Shown piece after piece: positions 35,031 through 44,384 of a stretch of DNA of 64,000 nucleotides. Origin of the DNA: Saprospiraceae bacterium. GTDB taxonomy: Bacteria; Bacteroidota; Bacteroidia; Chitinophagales; Saprospiraceae. The translations under genes and the position numbers were made by a program. Location of the stretch: contig JADKEB010000013.1 in assembly GCA_016718205.1 (NCBI GenBank), positions 62,001 to 126,000 on the forward strand, written 5' to 3'. Under the pieces are notes generated by a model. The model did not search any database. It was not told where the DNA came from and saw only the letters and a program-made list of their open reading frames with translations. The stretch's first letter is position 1. Every line of letters starts with the position of its first letter.

Positions 35031-36089
35031 ATGTCAAAAAAACCTATCAGCAAAAACATTACCTATATTTTCATAGCTGTTGTTATCACAGCAATCATAG
35101 CAATATTTTATCCGTGGGAAAAGAAAGAATGGAGATTTTCTGATATCGTAGTATCTCCGGATGTCAATGCCAAAGTAGCGATAGGAGCACCACTTACGAT
35201 CAAGCTCAATGAAGAAAAGCTTTCAGAAGCGGATTCTGTCATAGTGAGATACACAGGTAATCAGGCAGATGCAAAAAGTAACTTCGGCCATACCATCAAT
35301 ACATCAAATCTACCATTGGGATATCAGACTGCAGAAATAACTGTGCACGACGGTAAAAAATCCAAAACGGTCTCACTACCATTTGTTGTGACATCTGATA
35401 TAAATCCTTCATCGGCAAACTTTAATAAATTATCACAAATAGCTCATGACAAAAAATCCTATACTCAGGGATTAGAGTTTTCTAATGGAATCTTATATGA
35501 AAGTACAGGCCAATACAATGAATCCACAATAAAAAAAGTAAATCATAAAACAGGACAAAATATTAAATCGGTATCACTTGCCAGTGAGTATTTTGGCGAA
35601 GGCCTTACAATCCTGAATAATAAAGTCTATCAGATCACCTGGAAGGAATCTACTTGTTTTGTGTATGATGAACAGCTAAATCTCCTGAAAAAAGCAGGAT
35701 TCAGGACTATCACGGGCGAAGGTTGGGGATTGACAAATGATGGCACATCGCTCATAGTAAGCGATGGTTCTAACAAACTCACCTACGTCCATCCGGAAAC
35801 TTTTGCAGTCGAAAAGATTATATCTGTATTTGCAGGACCCAATGAGGTGCAGTATCTCAATGAACTCGAATATGTAGATGGATTCATATACGCCAATATA
35901 TATACGACCAATCATATTGCCAAATTAGAAGCAAAATCAGGCAAAGTCATAGCTGTCTATGATCTTTCACCATTAAAAAATGAAAATCAAGACGGAGAAG
36001 TTTTAAATGGAATAGCTTACAATCCTGCTTCAAAAACATTTTTTATCACCGGAAAATACTGGGGTAAGATGTATGAAGTAAAACTATAA
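35031..36089 (+). CDS. Glutaminyl-peptide cyclotransferase, bacterial beta-propeller type
   Basis: 352 residues: a short cytoplasmic start, one transmembrane helix (about 10-27, TYIFIAVVITAIIAIFY), a linker domain of about 90 residues and a five-bladed propeller of the glutamine cyclotransferase family (about 130-352). Signatures are KSYTQGLEFSNGILYESTGQ, GEGLTILNNKVYQITWK, TITGEGWGLTNDGTSLIVSD and LNELEYVDGFIYANIY. The enzyme turns N-terminal glutamine into pyroglutamate, protecting exported proteins. T9SS-exported Bacteroidota proteins often start with Gln after signal cleavage, so the activity suits this organism. The propeller would face the periplasm. It is the third gene of the malQ operon. 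Confidence 0.9.
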   Translation: MSKKPISKNITYIFIAVVITAIIAIFYPWEKKEWRFSDIVVSPDVNAKVAIGAPLTIKLNEEKLSEADSVIVRYTGNQADAKSNFGHTINTSNLPLGYQTAEITVHDGKKSKTVSLPFVVTSDINPSSANFNKLSQIAHDKKSYTQGLEFSNGILYESTGQYNESTIKKVNHKTGQNIKSVSLASEYFGEGLTILNNKVYQITWKESTCFVYDEQLNLLKKAGFRTITGEGWGLTNDGTSLIVSDGSNKLTYVHPETFAVEKIISVFAGPNEVQYLNELEYVDGFIYANIYTTNHIAKLEAKSGKVIAVYDLSPLKNENQDGEVLNGIAYNPASKTFFITGKYWGKMYEVKL

Positions 36090-36113
36090 TTAAGCAATAT
36101 TATTACCCATTCT

Positions 36114-37889
36114 TTATATTTCGGTATCTAATTTTAGTCCTAGTTTTTTGGTAAAAGATCCGAGACTCTGGTTTTTTTCCAACATCAACATATACTTTTC
36201 TTTTTGTGTCAGCAATTGGACAGGTTTGGTATCTTCAAAATCCGGAAACAAGGATTTGTCAACATCTATCTCAAATATCAGGTCTGTCATTCCAAGATCT
36301 TCCCTGAGCTTGTCAATCAGGTTTGACTCCTGCAAAATCATTTCTTTAGAAACTATTGTGGGTACCTTAATAGAAATAGTTTTCCTTTCCAGATTCAAAA
36401 TGGCTAAGTTGAGTGCTGATTGAACACTTTTGGATGGGTTGTGCTCTGAGTAATTTGACCATATCTCCTTGATAAGCTCCAAAGAGATGGTTTTCCTTGC
36501 TGCTGACCGCACTTCTTCCGTCTGTTTTATGGATGCTTTTATGGATGCAATATCCGTCATCTTTAACCCTCCCGACAGGGTAGATGAGGACCTTTTTTGT
36601 ATATTTAATGGTGTTTCGTGCGTGGCGGTATTAGATTCAGTACTGATGTCTGAAGCGGGACTTAAACTAGGCACCGAAGTTGTTTGTGCTGCTGAACTAA
36701 TGGCTTTTTCAGGTTGTGAGACGCTGGTCTCGTTCAGGACTTTAGTTTTTTTTTCCTGAGATTCGGTGGAACTTCCGAAAATTTCAATGTTAGCTGCTCT
36801 GTTGAGGTAGGTCAGTTTACTCAAAGCCAGCTCGACCTGCAGTCTTTTATTTTTTGCACGCACAAGATCGACATCGCACTTGTTGAGAATATTAAGCCCG
36901 GACAGCAGAAAGGATGATGTGGCCAAAGCTCCCTGATTTTTATATCTCGCTTTCAACTCTTCGCTGGCTTCAAGGATATTTAATGTATCAGGAATCTTAG
37001 CTATCAGCAAATCTCTGAAATGCTCTGCAAGACCAACCACAAAATACTCTGCATCAAATCCTAGCTTGACAATTTCATGGAGCGTAAGGAGTACACTGGT
37101 GATATCTTCTCTCAAACACGCATCAGTGATACGGAAGTAATACTCATAATCCAGCAGATTCAGATTGGCCACTACATCTTTATAGGTAATAGTGCCATCC
37201 GTCGAACTCGAAATTTTGTCAAAAATAGTAAGGGCATCTCTCATAGCACCATCTGCTTTTACTGCTATAGTATGCAAGGCCTCCATCTCAGCAGTAATAC
37301 CTTCTTTCTGTGCTATTTTTTCCAATTGAGATACCGTATCAGAAAGTTGTATTCTTTTGAAATCAAATATCTGACATCTTGACAGTATAGTAGGTATGAT
37401 TTTGTGCTTTTCAGTCGTGGCAAGTATAAAAATCACATATGATGGTGGCTCTTCAAGAGTTTTCAAAAACGCATTGAATGCCTGTGAAGACAACATGTGG
37501 ACCTCGTCAATGATAAATACCTTAAATTTTCCATTCTGTGGCTGAAAACGCACCTGTTCAATAAGGGTTCTGATATTCTCGACACTATTATTGGATGCTG
37601 CATCCAGTTCCAGGATATTAAAAGAAGAGTTGTCATTAAAAGCCTTACATGACGGACACTGATTGCATGCTTCGACTTTATTTATGGGGTTTTCACAGTT
37701 GATAATTTTTGCGAGTATCCTTGCACATGTGGTTTTGCCTACCCCTCGTGGTCCTGTAAATAGAAAAGCATGCGCCAGGTGCTCCGTTTGCAGGGCGTTT
37801 TTAAGTGTTTTGGCAACGTGGTCCTGTCCTACTACTTCATCAAAAGTAGTAGGTCTATATTTACGTGCAGAAACCACAAAATTGCTCAT
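36114..37889 (-). CDS. dnaX: DNA polymerase III subunits gamma and tau
   Basis: 591 residues of the clamp-loader ATPase. The AAA+ module has Walker A GPRGVGKTTCARILAK (about 47-62), the four-Cys zinc module (CENPINKVEACNQCPSC), Walker B IDEVHMLSS, sensor ILATTEKHKIIPTILSRC and the lid domain. Domain III runs to about 360. The C-terminal 220 residues contain a Ser/Thr-rich linker and a tau-type tail that would contact the polymerase. No clear slippery stretch for a programmed gamma-making frameshift was noticed. The stop lies 24 bases from the convergent cyclotransferase stop. The start ATG is at 37889. Confidence 0.96.
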   Translation of the reverse strand: MSNFVVSARKYRPTTFDEVVGQDHVAKTLKNALQTEHLAHAFLFTGPRGVGKTTCARILAKIINCENPINKVEACNQCPSCKAFNDNSSFNILELDAASNNSVENIRTLIEQVRFQPQNGKFKVFIIDEVHMLSSQAFNAFLKTLEEPPSYVIFILATTEKHKIIPTILSRCQIFDFKRIQLSDTVSQLEKIAQKEGITAEMEALHTIAVKADGAMRDALTIFDKISSSTDGTITYKDVVANLNLLDYEYYFRITDACLREDITSVLLTLHEIVKLGFDAEYFVVGLAEHFRDLLIAKIPDTLNILEASEELKARYKNQGALATSSFLLSGLNILNKCDVDLVRAKNKRLQVELALSKLTYLNRAANIEIFGSSTESQEKKTKVLNETSVSQPEKAISSAAQTTSVPSLSPASDISTESNTATHETPLNIQKRSSSTLSGGLKMTDIASIKASIKQTEEVRSAARKTISLELIKEIWSNYSEHNPSKSVQSALNLAILNLERKTISIKVPTIVSKEMILQESNLIDKLREDLGMTDLIFEIDVDKSLFPDFEDTKPVQLLTQKEKYMLMLEKNQSLGSFTKKLGLKLDTEI

Positions 37890-38078
37890 AGTCTACTTTA
37901 AATTAATTATATTGAATTAGAGTATGTTTAAGATTGATTTTATGTTGGGACAGGATCTGACTAAAAGAAATTTGGCTTACAGACGCCAGTCTCAACAAGC
38001 CACAAAAATAGAAAAAAATATGAGATTTGATGCTGTATCCTGAATTAGAATGTTAAAATCTGTAGAATTTTAAAACTT

Positions 38079-38112
38079 TTGATCAATTTTTAATCTTTCT
38101 TTTTGTACTTTG
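38079..38112 (+). promoter_or_regulatory. Probable promoter giving an almost leaderless transcript
   Basis: TTG (38079-38081), 24-base spacer, TACTTTG (38106-38112), one base shorter than the TAnnTTTG consensus. The ATG follows at 38120, so the predicted start of transcription falls only a few bases before it. Confidence 0.45.
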
Positions 38113-38119
38113 CATCACA

Positions 38120-41100
38120 ATGAGAAATAAGGTTTTCATATTATGGTTGTCATTGTCAGCTATTGTCACTTACGGGCAGAGCATCAATACTGAATTTGGT
38201 AAAAACAGAGTGCAGTATCATGATGATTTTAAAAACTGGTGGCAATATGAAACTGAAAACTTTATTACTTACTGGTATGGAAAAGCGCGCAACATAGCCC
38301 ATCCGACTATTCAGATGGCTGAAATGGATCATGAAGAGATTCAAAGAGTGCTCGAACACCGCATGAATGATAAGATCGAAATTATAGTATATGTTGATGT
38401 TTCTGATCTAAAGCAAAGTAATATAGGAACAGAAGAAACTTTTGTCAATAAAACCGGTGAAACCAAAATCGTTGGCAACAAAATGTTTGTCTATTTTGAT
38501 GGAAATCATAACAATCTGCGCAAGAAAATCCGGGAAGGTATAGCGACCGTCTATCTTAACAATATGCTTTTTGGGACCAACATTCAGGAAGTCATCCAAA
38601 ATGCCCTCCTTCTCAATATACCCGAATGGTACAAACAGGGTATCGTAGCATATGCCGCTTCCAACTGGAATTATTATATAGAAGATGAACTACGCGATAT
38701 CTGGCAAAGAAATAAAAAATACCATCAGTTTTCTAAGATGGAAGAGGCATTTCCCAGGGTCGCAGGTCATTCATTTTGGTTCTATATAGACCAGAACTAT
38801 GGAAAGTCTGCCATTTCAAACTTACTTTACCTCACTAAGATAAGCAGAGGTACTGAGAATAGTTTCGAATACATTCTGAATGTAAGTCTTCCTGAATTGA
38901 AGAAGGAATGGTCAAAGTATTATACACAATACTTCAATTCTGAAAAAGAAAAATTTATTCCAAAACCAAAATCTGCAGAAGTAAAACTTGGCAATAAAAA
39001 ATATAACCCCATTTCCAGTATAGTGCTCAGTCCTAAAGGTGATGAATTACTTTATGCACACAATGATCAGGGAAAATTCAAAATTGTAGTAAGAGATATA
39101 AAGTCAGGTGAAGAGAAGATCATTTTCAGATATGGGTATAAAAATGTGTTTCAGGAGACAGATTATAATTATCCTCTACTTGCCTGGCATCCAACAAAAC
39201 CTGAAGTCACCTTTGCCTATGAGCATAGGGATGTGATCAAATTAGTCAAATACAGGCTTGATTCCGGTGAAAAAATGGAACAAATCATCCCTACTGATTT
39301 TCAAAGAATATTCAGTGTCAGTTATAAAGATGATCTGGATTATATTATGTCAGCCAGCCTTGACGGCCTCTCAGATCTGGTACTTTATAAGTCAAAAAAT
39401 CGTAATTTTGAAAAAATTACAGATGATTATTTTGACGATCTGGATGCCCTTTATACTACAATCAGTGGTAGTAAAGGTATCCTTTTTGCATCTAATCGTA
39501 AAAATCAGAGTATCGAATCCGTACGACTCGATACTATACTTCCATTAGATAAGTTTGACATTTTTTTTCTGCCTGATGGTTCAAAAGAATTAAAGCGTCT
39601 CACTACCACATCATGGATCAATGAAAGATTTCCTTTCCCTGCCGGCGATGGCAAACTGGTCTTTACCGGTGATGCATCAGGAATGATAAACTCATATATT
39701 CTGGATCTGAAAAGCAATCAAACATATGCCATCAGTGATCTGGACAGAAATCTGATCAGGCACCATGCGGTAGCAGGCTCAGGAGTATACATCTCTACGT
39801 ATTACAAAGATGGGATGTATAAGTTTTTTAAGGAAAAAACAGATTTTTTATCATCGGTCGTACCACATACTACACAGTCGGCTGTGTCCGGGACTGATAG
39901 TCAAAAAGCTTTTATTCCTTTCGTTGATCCAAATGATTCAAAACAGATTCAAATACCTGATCAATACAAATTTCAAACAAAATATGCTGATCCTCCGGAA
40001 TTGGAGCCCATAAAAATCAAACAAGTGGATGCTGAAACCAGCGGCAATAATTTTCGTCTTTCTATCAATAATCCTTCCGAAATTAAGCAGGTCGAACCGT
40101 TTAATAACAACAGAGCCATTGCCGCTAACAATAAATTCGGACTGAGTAATATTACCACAAAACTGGACAATGATATTTTGTTTGAAGGTCTTGAAAGTTA
40201 TACAGGAGACAGACAGCAATTGCTTACCACACCTATGGGGCTTTTACTCAAGGCCAACATCAGGGATTTGTTTGAAGACTTCAATATCGAGGGTGGAGTC
40301 AGGATTCCTACAAGTTTTAATGGCTCAGAATATTTCCTCGTTTTTGATAATAAAAAATCCCTCATCGACAAAAAATTTGCATTGTACAGAAAGTCAAATA
40401 CTTACAATTCAGATCCTGATGTTAATCAATCATTCCTGTCAAGGTCTAAAAAAACAGCTCTTCTAGGTATGTACCAGATGAGATATCCTTTTGACATCTA
40501 CAGGAGTGTCAGAGCTACTTCTACTCTAAGGCTTGACAGATTTCTGGCACTAAGCACAGAGACCAATTCATTTGAAGCTCCTGCAGCCAGCGAAAAAAGA
40601 ATAAGTCTAAGGGTCGAATACATATATGACAATACTTATGACGTAGCTCTGAACATTAAGAATGGTACAAGATATAAGTTTTATTGCGAGATCATTAATC
40701 AGTTTGACATGCAGGTAATAGATGGGTTTAAATTTGATGCATCCAAAGGGTTTACTGCTTTGTTCGGTTTTGATGCCAGACATTATATTCCACTGCTTGG
40801 GAAGTCTGTCCTGGCATTGAGAGCTGCGGGTGCTACATCTTTGGGTTCTCAAAAGATGTTGTACTTTTTAGGTGGAGTGGAAAACTGGATTCTACCAAAA
40901 TTTGATAATAGCGTACCCATACGGGATGAAGGAAGTTTTGCATATAAGGTCAATGCTTTTCACCTTCGTGGCTTCAACAATAATATCAGAAACGGTGCTT
41001 CCTTTTTACTCTCCAATTCTGAATTGCGCATACCATTTATGCAGTACATCCTTGGAAAAAATAAAGGAGCTTCATTTTTCAAAAACTTACAGATTACCGG

Positions 41101-41359
41101 TTTTTTTGATGCCGGTTTGGCATGGCATGGCCCTTCTCCATTCAGTGCAGAAAATCCTCTCAACAGGTTGCAACTTTCAAGTCCGCCTCTCATCACATTG
41201 GATCTTGAGTATTTCAGAGATCCATTGGTAATGGGCTATGGGGTGGGTTTGCGTACACAATTACTGGGCTATTTTATAAAAGCCGACTATGCCTGGGGTA
41301 TTGAAACCAGAACAGTTCAAAAACCTAAATTGTTTTTGAGTTTTGGCGTGGATTTTTGA
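38120..41359 (+). CDS. Large TolB-propeller protein with inactive peptidase-like N-domain and barrel-like C-terminus
   Basis: 1079 residues. Signal peptide to about residue 20. An N-terminal peptidase-MA-like domain (about 25-280) follows. It keeps the gluzincin helix IPEWYKQGIVAYAASNW, but where HExxH is expected it reads RKKIREGIATVYL, so zinc catalysis is unlikely. The TolB/WD40-type propeller (about 290-590) has NPISSIVLSPKGDELLYAHN, YPLLAWHPTKPEV and NERFPFPAGDGKLVF. The last 350 residues are aromatic-rich beta strands (GMYQMRYPFDIYRSVRATST, ALRAAGATSLGSQ) ending SFGVDF, resembling an outer-membrane barrel. This large TolB-like class is widespread in Bacteroidota without a known role. 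The protein would span periplasm and outer membrane. Start ATG at 38120 follows a TACTTTG box. Confidence 0.8.
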   Translation: MRNKVFILWLSLSAIVTYGQSINTEFGKNRVQYHDDFKNWWQYETENFITYWYGKARNIAHPTIQMAEMDHEEIQRVLEHRMNDKIEIIVYVDVSDLKQSNIGTEETFVNKTGETKIVGNKMFVYFDGNHNNLRKKIREGIATVYLNNMLFGTNIQEVIQNALLLNIPEWYKQGIVAYAASNWNYYIEDELRDIWQRNKKYHQFSKMEEAFPRVAGHSFWFYIDQNYGKSAISNLLYLTKISRGTENSFEYILNVSLPELKKEWSKYYTQYFNSEKEKFIPKPKSAEVKLGNKKYNPISSIVLSPKGDELLYAHNDQGKFKIVVRDIKSGEEKIIFRYGYKNVFQETDYNYPLLAWHPTKPEVTFAYEHRDVIKLVKYRLDSGEKMEQIIPTDFQRIFSVSYKDDLDYIMSASLDGLSDLVLYKSKNRNFEKITDDYFDDLDALYTTISGSKGILFASNRKNQSIESVRLDTILPLDKFDIFFLPDGSKELKRLTTTSWINERFPFPAGDGKLVFTGDASGMINSYILDLKSNQTYAISDLDRNLIRHHAVAGSGVYISTYYKDGMYKFFKEKTDFLSSVVPHTTQSAVSGTDSQKAFIPFVDPNDSKQIQIPDQYKFQTKYADPPELEPIKIKQVDAETSGNNFRLSINNPSEIKQVEPFNNNRAIAANNKFGLSNITTKLDNDILFEGLESYTGDRQQLLTTPMGLLLKANIRDLFEDFNIEGGVRIPTSFNGSEYFLVFDNKKSLIDKKFALYRKSNTYNSDPDVNQSFLSRSKKTALLGMYQMRYPFDIYRSVRATSTLRLDRFLALSTETNSFEAPAASEKRISLRVEYIYDNTYDVALNIKNGTRYKFYCEIINQFDMQVIDGFKFDASKGFTALFGFDARHYIPLLGKSVLALRAAGATSLGSQKMLYFLGGVENWILPKFDNSVPIRDEGSFAYKVNAFHLRGFNNNIRNGASFLLSNSELRIPFMQYILGKNKGASFFKNLQITGFFDAGLAWHGPSPFSAENPLNRLQLSSPPLITLDLEYFRDPLVMGYGVGLRTQLLGYFIKADYAWGIETRTVQKPKLFLSFGVDF

Positions 41360-41364
41360 TGCTT

Positions 41365-41470
41365 TCAGAAAGGTAAATCATCAAAGTCAGCAGGTAAACC
41401 TCCCGATGTAAACTCGTGGAATAGTTGGTTTGTTCTCTTGTTGTGAGATAAATGTAATATATGTAATATT
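41365..41470 (-). pseudogene. Orphan SSB C-terminal tip (ssb relic)
   Basis: An ATG-less open stretch on the minus strand ends NQLFHEFTSGGLPADFDDLP then Phe and TGA (41365-41367). The acidic DFDDLPF end is the conserved SSB tip that contacts repair and replication proteins, and the Gly/Pro-rich lead-in also fits an SSB linker. No OB fold remains; TGA lies upstream after about 35 codons. It is most simply the remaining tail of a deleted ssb paralogue. It lies 5 bases from the preceding gene's stop, on the opposite strand. Confidence 0.5.
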
Positions 41471-41555
41471 CACTCGTCTAATTGTACTATGTCACATTTG
41501 TTGTTTGAAAGCTTGAAGGACCAGAACTTGAATAACCATAGACGAAGTCCTTGGT

Positions 41556-42311
41556 TCAAAGCCCCAAAGCAGCTTTGACATCCTGAGTATAGCTATCAGA
41601 AGTAATCACTGCAGTGCGATCCTTATCATCCAGGACCAGCATGAGCCTTCCTTTGAAATATCGGTGGATCTCGGCTATCCACGTCTTGTTGATGATATAT
41701 GATCGGTGTACACGTATAAAATTATCAGGCAAAACATCAGTAAGCATGGCCAGCGATTTTTCGCAGAGAAAGGTTTTATTGTCGGCAAGAGAGATAGTGA
41801 CATATTTGTCGTCTGCCTTGATGTGTGTGATATCTTCAAAATCGATCAGAAGGATTTTTTGTCCTGATTTGACAGCAATAGTAGTTTGTTTGGGTTTAAT
41901 TTGAGCCTTAAAAAACAATTCTGCCAGCTGCAAATAGTCCGGTTGATGGGTTTGCCTTGCAAAATGACCTATCTTTTCGATAGCTTTTCTGAAACGATCT
42001 TCATCAAATGGTTTGACCAAATAATCTACCGAAAAAACTTCGAATGCCTGAATCGCATATTCAGCATACGCTGTGGTAAAAATGACCATAGGATGATAAT
42101 CCAATGCACTAAGGACCTTAAATCCATTCATATCCGGCAAATGAATATCTAAAAATATAATATCAGGATGGTGAGATTTAATCAGTGCTATGCCATCTCT
42201 TCCTGTATCTGCCGCACCACAAAGTAAGATTGTATCCTGATGCATACTCAGTATGTATTGCAGGCGGAGTCTGGCAGGATATTCGTCTTCTATGATGATG
42301 GCCTTGTACAT
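41556..42311 (-). CDS. LytTR-family response regulator, orphan
   Basis: 251 residues from the ATG at 42311 (MYKAIIIEDEYPARLRLQYI). The receiver domain has the acidic pair in IIIEDE, the phospho-acceptor Asp in IIFLDIHLPDMNG, FTTAYAEYAIQAFEV and the conserved Lys in VDYLVKPFDE. The C-terminal LytTR DNA-binding domain (about 145-250) has TIAVKSGQKILLIDFEDITH, KTFLCEKSLAMLTDVLPDN and FIRVHRSYIINKTWI. LytTR regulators normally pair with a membrane histidine kinase of the 5TM/7TM type; none is adjacent, so the partner must be encoded elsewhere. A longer in-frame start (TTG at 42347) is less likely. Target genes are unknown. Confidence 0.92.
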   Translation of the reverse strand: MYKAIIIEDEYPARLRLQYILSMHQDTILLCGAADTGRDGIALIKSHHPDIIFLDIHLPDMNGFKVLSALDYHPMVIFTTAYAEYAIQAFEVFSVDYLVKPFDEDRFRKAIEKIGHFARQTHQPDYLQLAELFFKAQIKPKQTTIAVKSGQKILLIDFEDITHIKADDKYVTISLADNKTFLCEKSLAMLTDVLPDNFIRVHRSYIINKTWIAEIHRYFKGRLMLVLDDKDRTAVITSDSYTQDVKAALGL

Positions 42312-42655
42312 GCAGGCAAAGAAACGATCTATGGCACAAGTATCCAAATTTTTTCTGACGAAACGGGATATAAGTGCGTGAATTGGATGATGGAAAGTTA
42401 TTAAAGTATATTTGTATAATTCAGCTTATTTTCAAATTTTGGTCGATGCAGTCAACAGTAAGCACACTCTAAGAACTTACCTACAAAACGCAAATTCCAA
42501 AGTACAAAGTAAATATGTTTTCTATATTTAACAGTTTATGATATTGTTAAACATAAATAACAAAATAGCATATTGTATTATATTAAAAACATTTACTAAT
42601 AATGTTTCACATAAAACCATTATCTTTGCAATAGTTTAGTAAAAAAGATATTGAT
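42312..42655. other. Divergent intergenic region with AAA ATPase promoter elements
   Basis: Very AT-rich. A -7-type TATCTTTG lies at 42621-42628, 27 bases before the ATPase ATG. No clear TTG partner was found. An inverted repeat TTTAACA / TGTTAAA (42527-42533, 42545-42551) upstream could be an operator. Confidence 0.45.
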
Positions 42656-43864
42656 ATGAACATTGAAGCATTAGAAAATCTTTTGGAAATAAGTAAGCGA
42701 AGAATAACTAATACTGAGACAGACTTTTTACGTGAAATGTATGCGGGTGTAGAATGGAAGTCAAGATTGATCCTGCTAAAAGGATGCCGTGGCGTAGGTA
42801 AGACCTACATGATGTTGCAACACTTAAAGTCATCTAGTGATACAAGTGCCTATTTATCATTGGATAATATATTTTTTCTATCAAATTCATTATCAGAAAC
42901 AGTAGACGCATTGTACAAAAATGGATATCGACTTTTTGGATTGGACGAAGTCCATAAATACCCAAAGTGGTCTATCGAAATTAAAAATATTTATGACAAT
43001 TACTCAGATGCAAGGCTTGTCATCACTTCATCATCAGCACTGGATATCATAGCCGGACAAGGTGACCTAAGCAGGAGAATGGATGAATACAGAATGAGAG
43101 GTTTGTCCTTTAATGAGTTTGTAGCATTTGAGTACAAGGAAGAATTACCAAATTTTTCATTGGAAGAATTACTAAAAAACCATGCAGAAATCTATGACGA
43201 ATATTACGAAAGACTGGACTTAAGCAGAAAATTTAATTCTTATCTTAAAAAAGGATATTATCCATATTATAAAGAATCAGGAAATAAATATCATGATCGA
43301 CTACAATCTGTCATCCTGCAAGTAATTGATTCTGATATGGCTGCCATCTTCAAAATCGACTATGAGTCAGCACGTCAAATCAAAAAAATGCTGGCACTAA
43401 TAGCCAGAATTGTACCTTTCAGCCCAAATGTATCCAAGCTCTCAAGAGACCTTAGTATGTCGCGCAATAGTGTACTGACTTACCTTGATTATCTTTCAGA
43501 AGCAGACATCATTTACGGATTAAAGTCTATGGTAAAGTCCGATAGTGCATTGACTAAACCTGATAAAATATACCTTGAAAATACAAACCTTCTTTATGCA
43601 TTTGATGTAGCATCTGTCAATAACGGCACCATAAGAGAGACTTTTGTGATGAATACCATGAGTCGGTCAGGTCATGTTTCTACACCAGCAAAAGGAGATT
43701 TTATGATCGATGAAAAATATGTCATCGAGGTAGGCGGTGCCAATAAGACATTTCATCAGCTCAGTGGTATGCCAAATAGTATACTCGTAAAGGAAGGCAT
43801 TAGCAAAGGAGCCAAGGGGGTTTTACCGATGTGGATGCTGGGATTATTGAAGACAAAAAGGTGA
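42656..43864 (+). CDS. AAA+ ATPase with DUF4143 C-terminal domain
   Basis: 402 residues. The ATPase has Walker A LKGCRGVGKTYMMLQ (about 41-55), Walker B YRLFGLDEVHKYPKW and sensor ARLVITSSSALDI. A winged-helix part (VSKLSRDLSMSRNSVLTYLD, about 265-284) leads to the DUF4143 domain, whose last part (GDFMIDEKYVIEVGGANK) has a degenerate nuclease-like core. Proteins of this class are abundant in Bacteroidota and archaea, often in many copies in accessory regions, and their function is not known. It has a TATCTTTG box 27 bases upstream. No toxin or antitoxin partner is beside it; the neighbours are an orphan regulator and repeat/transposase debris. Confidence 0.85.
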   Translation: MNIEALENLLEISKRRITNTETDFLREMYAGVEWKSRLILLKGCRGVGKTYMMLQHLKSSSDTSAYLSLDNIFFLSNSLSETVDALYKNGYRLFGLDEVHKYPKWSIEIKNIYDNYSDARLVITSSSALDIIAGQGDLSRRMDEYRMRGLSFNEFVAFEYKEELPNFSLEELLKNHAEIYDEYYERLDLSRKFNSYLKKGYYPYYKESGNKYHDRLQSVILQVIDSDMAAIFKIDYESARQIKKMLALIARIVPFSPNVSKLSRDLSMSRNSVLTYLDYLSEADIIYGLKSMVKSDSALTKPDKIYLENTNLLYAFDVASVNNGTIRETFVMNTMSRSGHVSTPAKGDFMIDEKYVIEVGGANKTFHQLSGMPNSILVKEGISKGAKGVLPMWMLGLLKTKR

Positions 43865-44123
43865 GTAATGTTCATGTGTATAATCATGAAAACAGTTTTA
43901 CATTTTGTTGTTTGCGATTAACAATTATTGCATTTGCTGTCTATGATTAACAAACATTAAATCCTTTTGCAATCATCTCTGAAATGACAAAGAAATCAAT
44001 TGACAAACAATTCATCTACAATAATACGCGCATCACCAACGTCTTAGGAGTATGCATTTTCTAGGATTGGCAGGTTGGTAATAAGTGTTGTACTACTTTG
44101 TCAACTTAGGAGTTATCAGGAAA
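43865..44123. other. Non-coding stretch after the ATPase
   Basis: About 260 AT-rich bases with no gene or recognised signal; it leads directly into dispersed repeat A. Confidence 0.4.
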
Positions 44124-44300
44124 ATCTTCATATAGGTTATCGGGTTTTAAAAGTGCAATTCAATTTTTTGCTTAAGGGTCGCCCTTCGGGACGCTCCTCA
44201 GTCAAAAAAGGCCATTCGACCACTAAGCCGACGAAGGAGGACTGGTGAACGATTCGGACCAAACCGTGCCTGCATTGGGTAGGCAGGCATAAAAGGGTAT
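44124..44300 (-). repeat. Dispersed repeat A, copy 2 (inverted)
   Basis: Reverse complement of the repeat at 10490-10667: AAGGGTCGCCC, GGACGCTCCTCAGTC, CCATTCGACCACTAAGCCGA and CGAAGGAGGACTGGT recur as their complements. It lies 85 bases upstream of the decayed transposase. A 66-codon open frame that crosses it is not matched in the other copy and is not taken as a gene. Confidence 0.75.
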
Positions 44301-44384
44301 AGATATCAGACATCCAAGTCCTGTCATTGAAAATCAATGGAATATGATAATTGCTCGTAGATTAGAAATGCTTAACTTTGCGCA

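Noticed and set aside
44137..44337. 66-codon minus-strand frame across repeat A
   Set aside because: The other copy of the repeat does not keep this frame, and the translation is not protein-like.
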